Part shown: positions 18,151-28,544 of the stretch, in pieces
Position numbering within the stretch: position 1 is the first letter of the stretch
Layout of the letters: each line of letters begins with the position of its first letter
Assembly (NCBI RefSeq): GCF_026041215.1
Contig: NZ_JAPEIQ010000004.1
Location: 62,001-126,000 of the forward strand
Reading direction: 5' to 3'
DNA from: Hoyosella sp. YIM 151337
Lineage (GTDB): Bacteria > Actinomycetota > Actinomycetes > Mycobacteriales > Mycobacteriaceae
DNA: 64,000 nt
Position numbers and translations under genes: made by a program
The notes under the pieces: generated by a model
The model's input: only the letters and a program-made list of their open reading frames with translations
Databases searched by the model: none
Told to the model about the DNA's origin: nothing

Positions 18151-19188
18151 ATGGCAGGCGAAAGCACAGTCCGGGTCGGCGTTCTCGCGGATCCGGGCAT
18201 CGCTGCGCGGCTGGCGCACAGCGTCGAAGATGAGCTTCCCGGCCTTCTCCGGGAGCGGATTGACGGTGCGCACAGCTTCACCGTGGAAGTGGTTTCACAC
18301 GCCGTCCCGTTAAGTCCGGAAGGCGAAATCGACCTCCGCGAGGCGGCGACAGAGACGGCTCGCGACAACGAGTGGGATCTCACCATCGTCGTGACGGAAC
18401 TCCCCCGGCGGTCCGGCACACGGCCTCTTGTCGTCGACGCGGAACCTGCCCTGCAAGCCGCGATCGTGTCAGTGCCTGCTCTTGGTGTCATTCGGCTGCG
18501 GACGCGGGTCAGGGCCGCGATCGTGCGCGCCGCGGCAGAACTGCGAATGGCGAGAATACCATCGGCACCATCAGAGGACACTCGGGTGTTTCGGACATCG
18601 TCACGCGTCCTGGGACGTACCCGGCTGGTTCTGGGGATGATCCGGATCAACCGGCCGTGGCGGCTAGTACCCAGCCTGTCGACAGCGATGGCCGCGGCAG
18701 CCGCAGCCTCAGCGTTCGGCATCTTCTATTCGAGCATCTGGGAAATGGCTGTTTCACTCAGTCAGCTGCGGCTCGCATTCATTTCAGTCCTCGCGATTAC
18801 CGCCATGGTCGCATGGCTCATTGTGTATAACCGCGTGTGGGAGCGCTCGTCCGCCTACCGCAGCAAGGGTCAGGCCACGCTGTACAACGTCGTGTCCGTC
18901 CTCTCAATCGGGACGGGGGTCGCCCTTATGTACGCGGCGCTTTACGTTGCGACGGTCGCGGCGTCGCTCACGGTTATTTCGGAAGATTTCCTTGGTACCA
19001 CGCTGGGACGGCCAGCCCAGTTCAGCGACTACCTCGTCTTGTCCTGGCTTTCCGCGTCCCTCGGCACGGTGGCCGGTGCGCTCGGTTCAAGCGCCGAGGA
19101 CGACGAGGACATCAAACGCGCAACGTTTGGGCACCGGGAGTGGGAGCGTCGCAAGGTGCGGTCTGAGACTAACGAGCCGGAAAACTGA
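18151..19188 (+). CDS. Membrane protein of unknown function, cotranscribed with the MMPL gene
   Basis: A 345-residue protein with an N-terminal soluble part (residues 1-165, alternating strands and helices, for example RVGVLADPGIAARLAHSVEDE) and four hydrophobic segments between about residues 170 and 320. I do not recognise the family. AAAGGAG precedes the ATG, 28 bases after the MMPL stop, so the two form an operon and the protein may assist the exporter. Its 3' end overlaps the convergent rnz gene by 20 bases. Confidence 0.7.
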   Translation: MAGESTVRVGVLADPGIAARLAHSVEDELPGLLRERIDGAHSFTVEVVSHAVPLSPEGEIDLREAATETARDNEWDLTIVVTELPRRSGTRPLVVDAEPALQAAIVSVPALGVIRLRTRVRAAIVRAAAELRMARIPSAPSEDTRVFRTSSRVLGRTRLVLGMIRINRPWRLVPSLSTAMAAAAAASAFGIFYSSIWEMAVSLSQLRLAFISVLAITAMVAWLIVYNRVWERSSAYRSKGQATLYNVVSVLSIGTGVALMYAALYVATVAASLTVISEDFLGTTLGRPAQFSDYLVLSWLSASLGTVAGALGSSAEDDEDIKRATFGHREWERRKVRSETNEPEN

Positions 19189-20086
19189 CCCGGTCAAGGT
19201 CGCTGGCCACAACGATGTCACCGCTGAACTCTCTGGCGGCTTCCTCACCGAATCGTTCGAAGCCGCCCGCGGTGTAACGCTCCGAAAAGTGTGTAAGGAC
19301 CATCTTCCGCACTCCAGCTTCGGCCGCGATCTCACCAGCCTGGCGGGCAGTGAGGTGCCGGTACTTCGCGGCCAGCTCACTTTCAGACGACAGGAATGTT
19401 GCCTCGATGAGGAGCAGGTCAACACCGCGGGCCAGTGCGATCGCTTCGTCACACCACCCGGTGTCCATGACGATCGCGAATGACCGGCCCGGCTCGCGGA
19501 CGCAGTAGTCATCGAGGTACAGCGTCTCGCCGTCCGGCAATGTCAGGGCGCCGCGTTCCTTCAGTTCACCAACCGGCGGGCCGGTCACCCCCTTCGCCGC
19601 GAGAGCCCCGGCGCGCATATGGACCCGTTCGGGCTCTTCCACCCGGTAGCCGTAGACGGGGATGCTGTGCCGCAGCGGCAAGGCGGTGACAAGTGGCTCA
19701 CCGAATGGCGCTGGCGCCGGACCGGAAAGTGGCCGCGGCACGACCACACTCGTGGGCACGAACTCACTGGCCCAGCGGAGCTTTTCGAAGAAGGCTTCGC
19801 CCGCCGCGGGATACGCGATCTCGACCTCATGGGTGACGCCGTCGCGCGCGATGCGCTGGATGACACCAGGCAGCCCGAGGCAGTGGTCGCCGTGGAAATG
19901 GGTGATGCACACCCGAGTGATGTCGTTCGCGGACAGTCCCGAACACAGCATCTGCTGCTGTGTGCCTTCACCTGGGTCGAACAATATGCCTTGCGCACCC
20001 CATCGCAGAAAGTAGCCGTTGTGGTTGCGCTGACGCGTCGGTACCGCACTTGCGGTACCGAGCACGAAAAGTTCCCTGGGCGACAC
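19169..20086 (-). CDS. rnz: Ribonuclease Z
   Basis: A 305-residue metallo-beta-lactamase-fold endonuclease that trims tRNA 3' ends. The zinc motif THFHGDHCLG (H63, H65, D67, H68) and later motifs MDTGWCDEAI, IEATFLSSE and LTHFSERY fit RNase Z, as does the N-terminal VLGTASAVPTRQRNHNGYFL. The start chosen is a GTG at 20086; the frame stays open further upstream, but that stretch does not resemble the family. It lies 25 bases downstream of purA on the same strand. It could instead be a related phosphodiesterase of the ElaC group. Confidence 0.9.
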   Translation of the reverse strand: MSPRELFVLGTASAVPTRQRNHNGYFLRWGAQGILFDPGEGTQQQMLCSGLSANDITRVCITHFHGDHCLGLPGVIQRIARDGVTHEVEIAYPAAGEAFFEKLRWASEFVPTSVVVPRPLSGPAPAPFGEPLVTALPLRHSIPVYGYRVEEPERVHMRAGALAAKGVTGPPVGELKERGALTLPDGETLYLDDYCVREPGRSFAIVMDTGWCDEAIALARGVDLLLIEATFLSSESELAAKYRHLTARQAGEIAAEAGVRKMVLTHFSERYTAGGFERFGEEAAREFSGDIVVASDLDRVSFPAR

Positions 20087-20111
20087 GCTGAAAGCTCTCG
20101 TGCCGGGCGAG

Positions 20112-21455
<1,344 letters not shown>

Positions 21456-21516
21456 TCAGGCATTAAGGTCGTTATTCGCACACAACCAGACGTCAACCTT
21501 ATCCCAGGAGTGCGTG

Positions 21517-22173
21517 TTGACCATTGTTGTCCTCGCATGCGGCGAAGTACCCGTCCCTGCAAACCTATCGGCGCTGCCGCATCATGCGCTCGACACGGTA
21601 CCAGGGCGGGCAGCGATTGACCCACTGATCGCCGACGCCAGCCGATTCATCGTCGCCGGGAACGACGCGGCGTTCGCGGCCGTCGTCACCCGGCTGATGC
21701 GCCGCGAACGGCTCGACGTCGAAGTCGCCTACGTGGCGCCCCGGCGGACTCCTGCGACACGGCGCTATGGTCTGCCAATAGGTACTCGCGCCGCAGCGCT
21801 GGCTCTCACTGGAGAGGCGCACAAGCTGCCACTCATCCGCGATGATGCGGGAATAGCACTTGTCGGCCAGGCCAGCGTGTCTGGCCCGCATGGCGCCGAA
21901 CTGTTCGGTGAGGCGTACGTCGACGATACTCGGCTATTCCTGGGCGAGATCGCTGGTGTAGAGATCCACCCCACCGCCGAGATGCCTGGGTTAAGGGCTT
22001 GTGTCGTCCGGAACCGGCTGATGCGCCGCCGCTGGGTCGCTGGACGCGCCATCCAGATGGGCGCCCACGAACTGGCCTTAGTGCGCGATGGTGTTCCGCA
22101 TCCACGCATCGTGACTCGCTCCACGTTCTACCGCCACACGGAGGCGCTGCGCCTGGTCCTGCCTACCAAGTGA
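21517..22173 (+). CDS. Conserved actinobacterial protein, Rv0358-like
   Basis: A 218-residue protein starting LTIVVLACGEVPVP, with mixed strand and helix content and no clear catalytic motif; the best conserved-looking parts are RFIVAGNDAAFAAVVTRL and GRAIQMGAHELALVRDG. Size and position next to purA match Rv0358 of M. tuberculosis. The start is ambiguous: AGGAG lies six bases before the TTG at 21517 and three before a GTG at 21514. A distant likeness to NAD/diacylglycerol kinase-type sugar- or lipid-binding proteins is possible, but I cannot show it. Its end overlaps the convergent CDF gene by 11 bases. Confidence 0.75.
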   Translation: MTIVVLACGEVPVPANLSALPHHALDTVPGRAAIDPLIADASRFIVAGNDAAFAAVVTRLMRRERLDVEVAYVAPRRTPATRRYGLPIGTRAAALALTGEAHKLPLIRDDAGIALVGQASVSGPHGAELFGEAYVDDTRLFLGEIAGVEIHPTAEMPGLRACVVRNRLMRRRWVAGRAIQMGAHELALVRDGVPHPRIVTRSTFYRHTEALRLVLPTK

Positions 22174-23089
22174 CGGTCTCCTCGCACTGCTTCGTTTCCC
22201 CAGGCGAGTCGATTTGCACCGTCGCGTGGTCGAGGCCATAGCTGCCGAGCAGCTCCTTCGCTGCGCGAAGCACAGCCTGGTTATACGAGCGGGTCGTCAA
22301 GTGCACGGTAACCACATCCATCCCGGTCGTCAGGGTCCAGACGTGCAGGTCGTGCACATCGTCGACACCGGGAAGTGCCCGCAAATCCGCCTCAAGCGCT
22401 GCGACGTCAACGGTCTCAGGTGATGCCTGAGTGAGAATGCGCAGCGCAGTGCGGGCGAGTGCCAGCGCCCGGGGCACAATCCACAGCGAAATCAGCACAC
22501 CCACGACAACGTCCGCGTAGACCCAGCCGAACGACAGGGTAAGGATGCCCGCGACAAGAACGCCGACACTGCTCACCGCATCCGCAAGCACCTCCATGTA
22601 GGCGCCCTTCATCGCGATGCTCTCTTTCGAACCACTTCGCAGCAAGCCGAGGACGACGATGTTGGCCGCGAGCCCCGCGAGCGCAACGAGAATCAGTGGC
22701 AGTCCGGGCACTTCCGGGGCGTCACCGATGCGGCCAATCGCTTCGATGAAGATGTAAACAGCGATCCCCATCAGCAGTGCGGCGTTGGCGACGGCAGTCA
22801 GCACCTCGGCGCGATGCCAGCCGAACGTCCGTCCAGGCTTGCGGCTGCCGCGGTGGGCGAGCATCAGGGCCGTCACACCCATCAGCAGCGCAACCACATC
22901 GGTCAGCATGTGGCCCGCGTCCGCGATCAGCGCGAGCGAGTTGATGAGCAGACCGACAGTGAGTTCGAGCGCCAGGAAAACCACGAGAATCGCGAGACCG
23001 ATGAGCATCCGGCGAATCCGTGCACGGGTCGGCTTTTCTGCGGTTCCCCCGCTCCCGAGCCCGTGCCCGTGGCCGTGTCCGGCACCCAT
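22163..23089 (-). CDS. Cation diffusion facilitator (CDF) metal exporter
   Basis: A 308-residue protein with a histidine-rich N-terminus (GHGHGHG), six membrane helices and a C-terminal cytoplasmic domain containing LHVWTLTTG, typical of CzcD/ZitB-type exporters of zinc or cadmium. Helix 2 has the metal motif ADAGHMLTD (HxxxD). In helix 5 the usual HxxxD reads EVLAD, so a glutamate replaces the histidine, which may shift metal preference. AGAGGAGG lies just before the ATG at 23089. A promoter-like region with a palindrome lies upstream (23125-23154). Confidence 0.9.
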   Translation of the reverse strand: MGAGHGHGHGLGSGGTAEKPTRARIRRMLIGLAILVVFLALELTVGLLINSLALIADAGHMLTDVVALLMGVTALMLAHRGSRKPGRTFGWHRAEVLTAVANAALLMGIAVYIFIEAIGRIGDAPEVPGLPLILVALAGLAANIVVLGLLRSGSKESIAMKGAYMEVLADAVSSVGVLVAGILTLSFGWVYADVVVGVLISLWIVPRALALARTALRILTQASPETVDVAALEADLRALPGVDDVHDLHVWTLTTGMDVVTVHLTTRSYNQAVLRAAKELLGSYGLDHATVQIDSPGETKQCEETVTW

Positions 23090-23124
23090 GCAGCCTCCTC
23101 TGTCGCGGTTCAGATCTTGACCCA

Positions 23125-23154
23125 AGTATGCACAGATGCGCATTAATTTATCAA
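23125..23154 (-). promoter_or_regulatory. Putative CDF promoter with an operator in the spacer
   Basis: On the minus strand TTGATA is followed after 18 bases by CATACT. The spacer carries an imperfect palindrome, ATGCGCATCTGTGCAT (six of eight pairs match), a position used by metal-sensing ArsR or MerR proteins. Judged by eye only. Confidence 0.4.
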
Positions 23155-23259
23155 TGCTAGGGTGCTAGGCGTCACTACGCGGCCCAAAACGACATTGAGA
23201 CCAGGGAAGCCCCCTGCCGCGTCGTTTAGCGCTGCAGAGTGCGGAAAGGGACCGGACCC

Positions 23260-24438
23260 CTAGTCTGGCCTTTCCTCCGGCTCAACCGCGGGATGCGGGA
23301 CGGTCGGCGGCAGCGTCGCAAGCGCCGAAATCCGCGACATTCCGGATACCTGGAAAAGGTCGACTAGCACGGAACGTGTCTGAGCCAGGACAACACCGGC
23401 GGAGAGGCCGCCATCTGCGACGATTTCGTGCTTGGCACGACGCGCCACCGTGCGCAGGCGCCGTGCGGCCTCCGCCTCGTCGGGGGGCTGACCAGGATCA
23501 GCAAGCACCATGCGGCGTACGACATCCGTCGCTTCGGCAAGTTCGCCAACCAGACGCACCATGTCGGGGTTCAGCGCCTCGCCGTCCTTGACGAGTGTCA
23601 GCGCGCGCCGCGTGAGGACGCGGATATTGCGCAACGCCGCATCGATAGGATCAGCGGTGTCTGCAAGCCGCTTGTGCCGCTCACGGGCACCCCAGTAGAT
23701 GGGAGCGAGACGGCTGATATCCCGCCCGCCCTTGAGGTCAGACCGCAACTGGTCGATACCCGGCTGGGTGGCCCTCGCCTCCCGCAGCGCCTTTTCGAGG
23801 ACGGCTTGGTCCATCCGTTCGAGGCCGTCCGCCACCTGATGCAACACGTTCCCCGCGACCGCGAGGAGTGCGCCCGCATCGCGCCGGGCGCGTCGCACGG
23901 GGTGGGTAGGAACGAGCGCAACCACGACCACACCCACCGCGCCGCCGATGAGGGCGTCGAGCATCCGCGTATAGCCGGCCTCATCGCCCGGCGGTATCAG
24001 TGTGACAACGAGGACGCCCGATATCGCCGCTTGCATAGTGATGATCGGCCCGCCATCTACCAGCACAGCCACCGCCATCGCGAGCCCGACGACAAGCGCA
24101 ATCTGCCACGGCCCCGAACCGATCCACGTCACCAGAACATCGCCGACACCGATCCCGACGACCACACCGGCCAGCAGTTCGAAGACACGGCGAATCCGCG
24201 TTGCGAGCGTCAGCCCCAGTGATACGACCGCCGCGATCGGTGCGAAGAATGGCTGTGGATTGCCAACGATTTCCGTCGCGAACCACCACGCCAAGCCTGC
24301 CGCGATCGCGCATTGCAGGATCGGCACAGCCGAGAGCACAAACCTCCGCGCTGGGACGCGCAGGGGCCGCGGCAAGCGGGTCGCGACGCGCGTCGCGACC
24401 CGGCGAATCAGCCGATCCGCGTCGCTAATCGAGACCAA
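23260..24438 (-). CDS. FUSC/aromatic acid exporter-like membrane protein
   Basis: About 392 residues. The first half has five to six membrane helices (ILQCAIAAGLAWWFATEIVG, PFFAPIAAVVSLGLTLATRIRR), the pattern of the fusaric acid resistance (FUSC/ArAE) family; the second half is a helical cytoplasmic domain. The start is unclear: a TTG at 24438 overlaps the end of the DUF3151 gene by 14 bases, and no good ribosome binding site is visible. The sequence RVATRVATR near the start has a short repeat. It is probably coupled to DUF3151; substrate unknown. Confidence 0.8.
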   Translation of the reverse strand: MVSISDADRLIRRVATRVATRLPRPLRVPARRFVLSAVPILQCAIAAGLAWWFATEIVGNPQPFFAPIAAVVSLGLTLATRIRRVFELLAGVVVGIGVGDVLVTWIGSGPWQIALVVGLAMAVAVLVDGGPIITMQAAISGVLVVTLIPPGDEAGYTRMLDALIGGAVGVVVVALVPTHPVRRARRDAGALLAVAGNVLHQVADGLERMDQAVLEKALREARATQPGIDQLRSDLKGGRDISRLAPIYWGARERHKRLADTADPIDAALRNIRVLTRRALTLVKDGEALNPDMVRLVGELAEATDVVRRMVLADPGQPPDEAEAARRLRTVARRAKHEIVADGGLSAGVVLAQTRSVLVDLFQVSGMSRISALATLPPTVPHPAVEPEERPD

Positions 24439-24841
24439 GGTGTCCGGCCGCTCGAGGGTCACAGTCTTCGAGCAGATCGAGGCAGCGCGCGTACTCTTCG
24501 TTCTCACCAATTCCCTGCGCTGCCCGCGCCAGCGCACCTACCGCACGAAGGAAGCCCTGGTTGCCCTCATGGCTCCACGGGACTGGCCCGAAGCCTTTCC
24601 AGCCATGCCGGCGCAACTGATCGAGACCGCGGTGGTATCCCGTACGAGCGAACGCATACGCCGTCACATTCTGCCCATTGTCGAGGGCGCGCTCAGCAAG
24701 CGCGGCCCACGCGATCGATGCAGACGGGTGCGCACCCGCGACCTGCTCTGGGTCCACATGGTTGAGCAGCTGCGATTCCGCCTCTTCGTCCCCAGGCAAG
24801 TACACCGGCTGCGGACCAAGAAGATCACCAAATGAAGTCAT
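24425..24841 (-). CDS. DUF3151 family protein
   Basis: A 138-residue soluble protein with the family pattern SFGDLLGPQPVYLPGD, HPSASIAWAALAERAL and ARTGYHRGLDQLRRHGWKG. It matches the actinobacterial DUF3151 group (M. tuberculosis Rv0360c, also near purA). The helices with ALA/RAA repeats recall TPR-like structures. Function unknown. It overlaps the FUSC gene downstream, and the CocE-like gene ends 17 bases before its start region on the same strand. Confidence 0.85.
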   Translation of the reverse strand: MTSFGDLLGPQPVYLPGDEEAESQLLNHVDPEQVAGAHPSASIAWAALAERALDNGQNVTAYAFARTGYHRGLDQLRRHGWKGFGPVPWSHEGNQGFLRAVGALARAAQGIGENEEYARCLDLLEDCDPRAAGHLGLD

Positions 24842-24858
24842 GCACTCATGCTATGCGC

Positions 24859-26859
24859 CTACTTCTCGGTGAACAGCAGCCAACTCGGCTCAGCCGGGTC
24901 GAGGTCGATGTGCTGGGGCCGCAGGCCGGTCGCTGCGAGGTCCGGAATGAGCGGAATGTAACGCACAAGACTTGACGCGAAAACGCTGACCCGCAGCCGA
25001 TGGCCGGGTTTGAGCAGCGCGTCGGTGTGCCGCAGGTCGATGTCGAGAACGGTCCGCTCCCCCGGAACGACCGGCAGCCGTGACTCGCGGGTTAGTGGGT
25101 GCACCGCGTCGATGTAGTCGCCGTCCGGCGTGGTGGTGCTGCGCGCCTGATCGATGGCGCGCCGAGACGACACAAGGCCGCCACTGGTCACCGTGGTCGA
25201 GGTTCCGTCTGGCGCAACATCAGACACCGTGACGTGCCAGAACCCTTCGGGCGCGTCGTGCCTTGTCACCAGCCGCAAATTCATCGGCCCGGATATCTGG
25301 GTGGGCTGTGCGACCGGCGCCGTGGTGAAGGTGACGGCATCGCGTTCGGCCGTCCGTCCGTCTCGAGTGCACTGCGAACCCAGCAAGGCCAACAGGCCTG
25401 CCGTGCCGAGCGCGGAGTCGCGCGAACACACGTTTTCAACACCCGGAGCCACACTCAAACGGGCCTGGCCGCTTGCTGTCTCTCTCAGCGAGCCGTCGTG
25501 TGCGGAATGTCCCGCCGAACCGCTTGGCGCCGCATCCAGAAACAGCTTGCGGTACTCCGAGCCCGGGTGCGGGATCGACGTGGTCGTAACCCAGCCACCA
25601 CCCATCTGATCCGACACCACCGGGCCGTAGTTGTCGATTCCGTTCGGCACCCCTCGAACCCAACGGTCGAACCACGCCCGCGCCAGCACATCCAGCCGCG
25701 GTGGCTGGCCCGCTTCTCCCATCCGCCAGCCTGGGTTAGCGTGATAGTTCTCCCCCATGACGAGCTTCTTGTGGGTGGGAGGCAATTGGAGCCGGTCGAA
25801 GATCCGCACCTGCCCGCGCGCAAAAATGTCCTGGTACGAGCCGAAAACGAAGGTCGGCACCTGGATCCGCTCAACTTGCGGATTTATGCCCGCGAAGAAG
25901 GGACCGTCATAAGCGGCGATACCTTCAGCCAGGAAGGTAGCTTCCAGGAATTCCTCGCCCAGCACGTATGGTTCAGCCATCCTGTCCGCAAGCCACGCTG
26001 GATCGAATTGACCCGTCAGCAACGCTTCGAGGGATGGCAGAAACTTGAGCGTGTTGACCAGGGTCAGCCACAGCGGCATGAAACCAATGCCGCCGGCGCC
26101 GCCGGTCATCACAATGTCGTGCGCGAGGTCCTCGGCCGGTTCCACCGCAAACACTGCTTTGAGTGACGGCGGGCGGTGTGAAGCCGCCTGCAGACCGTTG
26201 ATCGCCGAGTACGAGATCCCCGCGATGGCAGCGTCGCCGTTGGACCACTCCTGCGCACTGATCCAGTCCAGAATCTCCACACTGTCCTGCTGCTCGCGCG
26301 CCTGCAACACCTGCCACACGCCCTGCGAGTAACCAGTGCCGCGAACGTCGGCGACGACCTGCACGTACCCGTTCTGGATGAGGTTGCGGTTGATTCCGAG
26401 CAGTCGCGCTCCACCGCCGAGCAGGACGCTCGCGACCTCTTCGACCCCGTCGAATGGGGTTCCTGTGAGGTCAGCGTCGCGAACCACGGCCTGCAGCAAC
26501 GGGCCTAGCTCCGGGTGTTCGCTAATTGCGTCGACGAGCGTGTTGACAAGCCGGGTGTAGGGCGTGAGGTTGACCACCACCGGCAGCGGCTCATTGATCG
26601 GCTGGCCAGACGCATCCGCGGGACGGTAAACAGTGGCCCGGATCGTCACGCCGTCACTCATCGTGATCGGCACGTCTTCCTGCGCGACGATCGACGGGTA
26701 CATCGGCGCAGCATCCGTGGTGCTACCCCACTCGGCGCCTGCTCGACCGCCATCGGCAGGCATCGCGGGCTGCGCCTGTGCGGGCACAACCGGAATGAGC
26801 AACGCCACGATGAGAAGCAAAGCCCCCCTGAGACTTACCGCAGTGACAACGCGCCGCAC
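24859..26859 (-). CDS. Secreted CocE/NonD family hydrolase (X-Pro dipeptidyl-peptidase S15 type)
   Basis: About 666 residues with a signal peptide (RRVVTAV, a hydrophobic core, then PAQAQPA) and an alpha/beta-hydrolase domain: MSDGVTIRATVYRP, DVRGTGYSQG, GISYSAINGLQAA as the nucleophile elbow, and a C-terminal jelly-roll domain (PGHRLRVSVFASSLVRY). The nucleophile motif GISYSA fits GxSYxG/A of the S15/CocE family. The GTG at 26859 with GAAAGG six bases upstream is preferred; a GTG at 26898 has no ribosome binding site. It stands where mycP lies in ESX-4 loci but is a serine hydrolase of another fold. Substrate unknown. Confidence 0.87.
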   Translation of the reverse strand: MRRVVTAVSLRGALLLIVALLIPVVPAQAQPAMPADGGRAGAEWGSTTDAAPMYPSIVAQEDVPITMSDGVTIRATVYRPADASGQPINEPLPVVVNLTPYTRLVNTLVDAISEHPELGPLLQAVVRDADLTGTPFDGVEEVASVLLGGGARLLGINRNLIQNGYVQVVADVRGTGYSQGVWQVLQAREQQDSVEILDWISAQEWSNGDAAIAGISYSAINGLQAASHRPPSLKAVFAVEPAEDLAHDIVMTGGAGGIGFMPLWLTLVNTLKFLPSLEALLTGQFDPAWLADRMAEPYVLGEEFLEATFLAEGIAAYDGPFFAGINPQVERIQVPTFVFGSYQDIFARGQVRIFDRLQLPPTHKKLVMGENYHANPGWRMGEAGQPPRLDVLARAWFDRWVRGVPNGIDNYGPVVSDQMGGGWVTTTSIPHPGSEYRKLFLDAAPSGSAGHSAHDGSLRETASGQARLSVAPGVENVCSRDSALGTAGLLALLGSQCTRDGRTAERDAVTFTTAPVAQPTQISGPMNLRLVTRHDAPEGFWHVTVSDVAPDGTSTTVTSGGLVSSRRAIDQARSTTTPDGDYIDAVHPLTRESRLPVVPGERTVLDIDLRHTDALLKPGHRLRVSVFASSLVRYIPLIPDLAATGLRPQHIDLDPAEPSWLLFTEK

Positions 26860-26958
26860 GCTCAGCCTTTCGCCGGGGATGCCACACGGTTCAGTCACAA
26901 TTTGACGTCATAATGGCATCGATCACAGAAAAAGATAGCACGCGCTCTCTAATGACGG

Positions 26959-28377
26959 TTAACGAATGGCCCGACTATGTGGGCGAAATGCACTGACACT
27001 GTCGTGGGCCACCATGGCCTCGCCGTGCCCGAGAGCAGGCCCCGGTACGAGCAGCCGCAACATCACCCCCGGGGCCGGTGCCGATTCCCCCGCAAGGCCA
27101 AGGGATTCCGCGTCCGCACGGGAGTTCAGCCCGAAGCGCACGCCTGTGTCGGACACGAACACCGCGCTGCCCGCTGGCCTGCCCGCATCAGCGCTGCGAA
27201 TCGCCACGGGATGGACGAACCTGCCGCCACCCGGCGCAACGTACACATCATCTGCGAGACCTTCCTCCGCTGCTGTCGGACTGACGCGAGCAACCATCCT
27301 GGAACCAGCGGGCACTGGGACCCCCGCACCAGCGAGAACAGACACTCGCCCGCCCTCGTCAGGCTGCCACGACAGGCAGATCACCGGGGCGTCTACCACT
27401 TCAGGCGCGCTGCGGGGGTAGGTCTGCACAGGTAATCCAGCGCCAGCCGGGACGTTTTTTAGCGCGTCCGGCGGAACGACAGGAATTTCCCCCGCACCGA
27501 GCGAATCCGCGAAGCGGATCAGATCAGCCACAGCCTCCCCCACCGGCTGCACGCCGTCACGCAGAACGACGTAGTGCTGCACGCGGTCCGCCTGAACTAC
27601 CCGAACAACCGTGCCGACTTTGCGGCCGCTAAGAAAGGGGGAGGCCTCGCCGCTCGCCTGAATCACCGGCGGCGTAATCGGCGGTGCTTCGGGAATCGCG
27701 TTGAGCAGACCGGCGCTGACCATGTTCGGCCGCAGTCCCTCAAGCCCGAGTGCGCGTACCACCGCCAGGTCGGACAGATCGATTCGCGATCGCGCGCCGT
27801 TGTACACAAAGTAGTCCTGGCTGTCTCGGCGTACCAGCATGGCCTGGCTTCGGGTGAGCGCACGGGCCTGACCACCCGCGGGCGCGCCAACGACGACGGC
27901 GGTCCGCGGCGAATCACCGATGGTGTCGCACACAGTCCACGCGGAACCGTCAGACTCATCAACTCGCAGCGTCTGCGGTGCGCCAGGGATGCCCAGTAAC
28001 GGGCCGCGCGGATACTTCGCCAAGTCATCTTCGCTGACGATCGACGGCTCGGCTGGGTCCTGCAGAATAAGCCGTGCAGAAGCCAGGTTCAGCACGGGGT
28101 GAAACGTGTCATCCACACGGACGAACATCGCGCCGGAATCCCGTCCGACAGCGATCACCGAGTCCTTGACCTTGTCTTGCGGCTTGAGAAGCGCGAGTAT
28201 CCCCGCACCGCCGATACCCACCATCGCGAGTACCAGTCCCACCGCGAGCGCGCGGTTCTGAGAGCGCAGCGGATCTGCGAGCATGCGTGCATCCCGCCGG
28301 ACAAGTGCATGCTCCATGCGCCGTAGAAGAAAGCGATACCCACTGATTTGGGTACGCGTCGTAACCTGGCCCGCCAC
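26959..28377 (-). CDS. eccB: Type VII secretion core protein EccB (ESX-4-like)
   Basis: A 472-residue protein, close in size to EccB4 (470). TTRTQISGYRFLLRRMEHALVRRD near the N-terminus is diagnostic, followed by one membrane helix (LAVGLVLAMVGIGGAGILAL) and a large periplasmic domain; no cysteine pair stands out. GGGGAGG precedes the GTG at 28377. EccB joins EccC, D and E in the ESX inner-membrane channel. In M. tuberculosis eccB4 is close to truA and the rpsM-rplQ genes, as here. It is divergent from eccE. Confidence 0.93.
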   Translation of the reverse strand: MAGQVTTRTQISGYRFLLRRMEHALVRRDARMLADPLRSQNRALAVGLVLAMVGIGGAGILALLKPQDKVKDSVIAVGRDSGAMFVRVDDTFHPVLNLASARLILQDPAEPSIVSEDDLAKYPRGPLLGIPGAPQTLRVDESDGSAWTVCDTIGDSPRTAVVVGAPAGGQARALTRSQAMLVRRDSQDYFVYNGARSRIDLSDLAVVRALGLEGLRPNMVSAGLLNAIPEAPPITPPVIQASGEASPFLSGRKVGTVVRVVQADRVQHYVVLRDGVQPVGEAVADLIRFADSLGAGEIPVVPPDALKNVPAGAGLPVQTYPRSAPEVVDAPVICLSWQPDEGGRVSVLAGAGVPVPAGSRMVARVSPTAAEEGLADDVYVAPGGGRFVHPVAIRSADAGRPAGSAVFVSDTGVRFGLNSRADAESLGLAGESAPAPGVMLRLLVPGPALGHGEAMVAHDSVSAFRPHSRAIR

Positions 28378-28544
28378 CGTTCCTCCCCTGAACTTGCGGT
28401 TGACGCCCGCGAACCCCGATAATTCCCCCAAACGAGGCACGCTCGTAGCGAGGGTAGAACGCTGGGGGGCGATTTACCATTCGCGCAGGTCACTTGCCGT
28501 GGTGGCGGCGCCGAGCGCGAACGTGTGCCATAAGGGGGGAACAT

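Noticed and set aside
24859-26859. MycP-type ESX protease beside eccB
   Set aside because: The active-site context (GISYSA) and the C-terminal jelly-roll are of the CocE/S15 family, not subtilisin.
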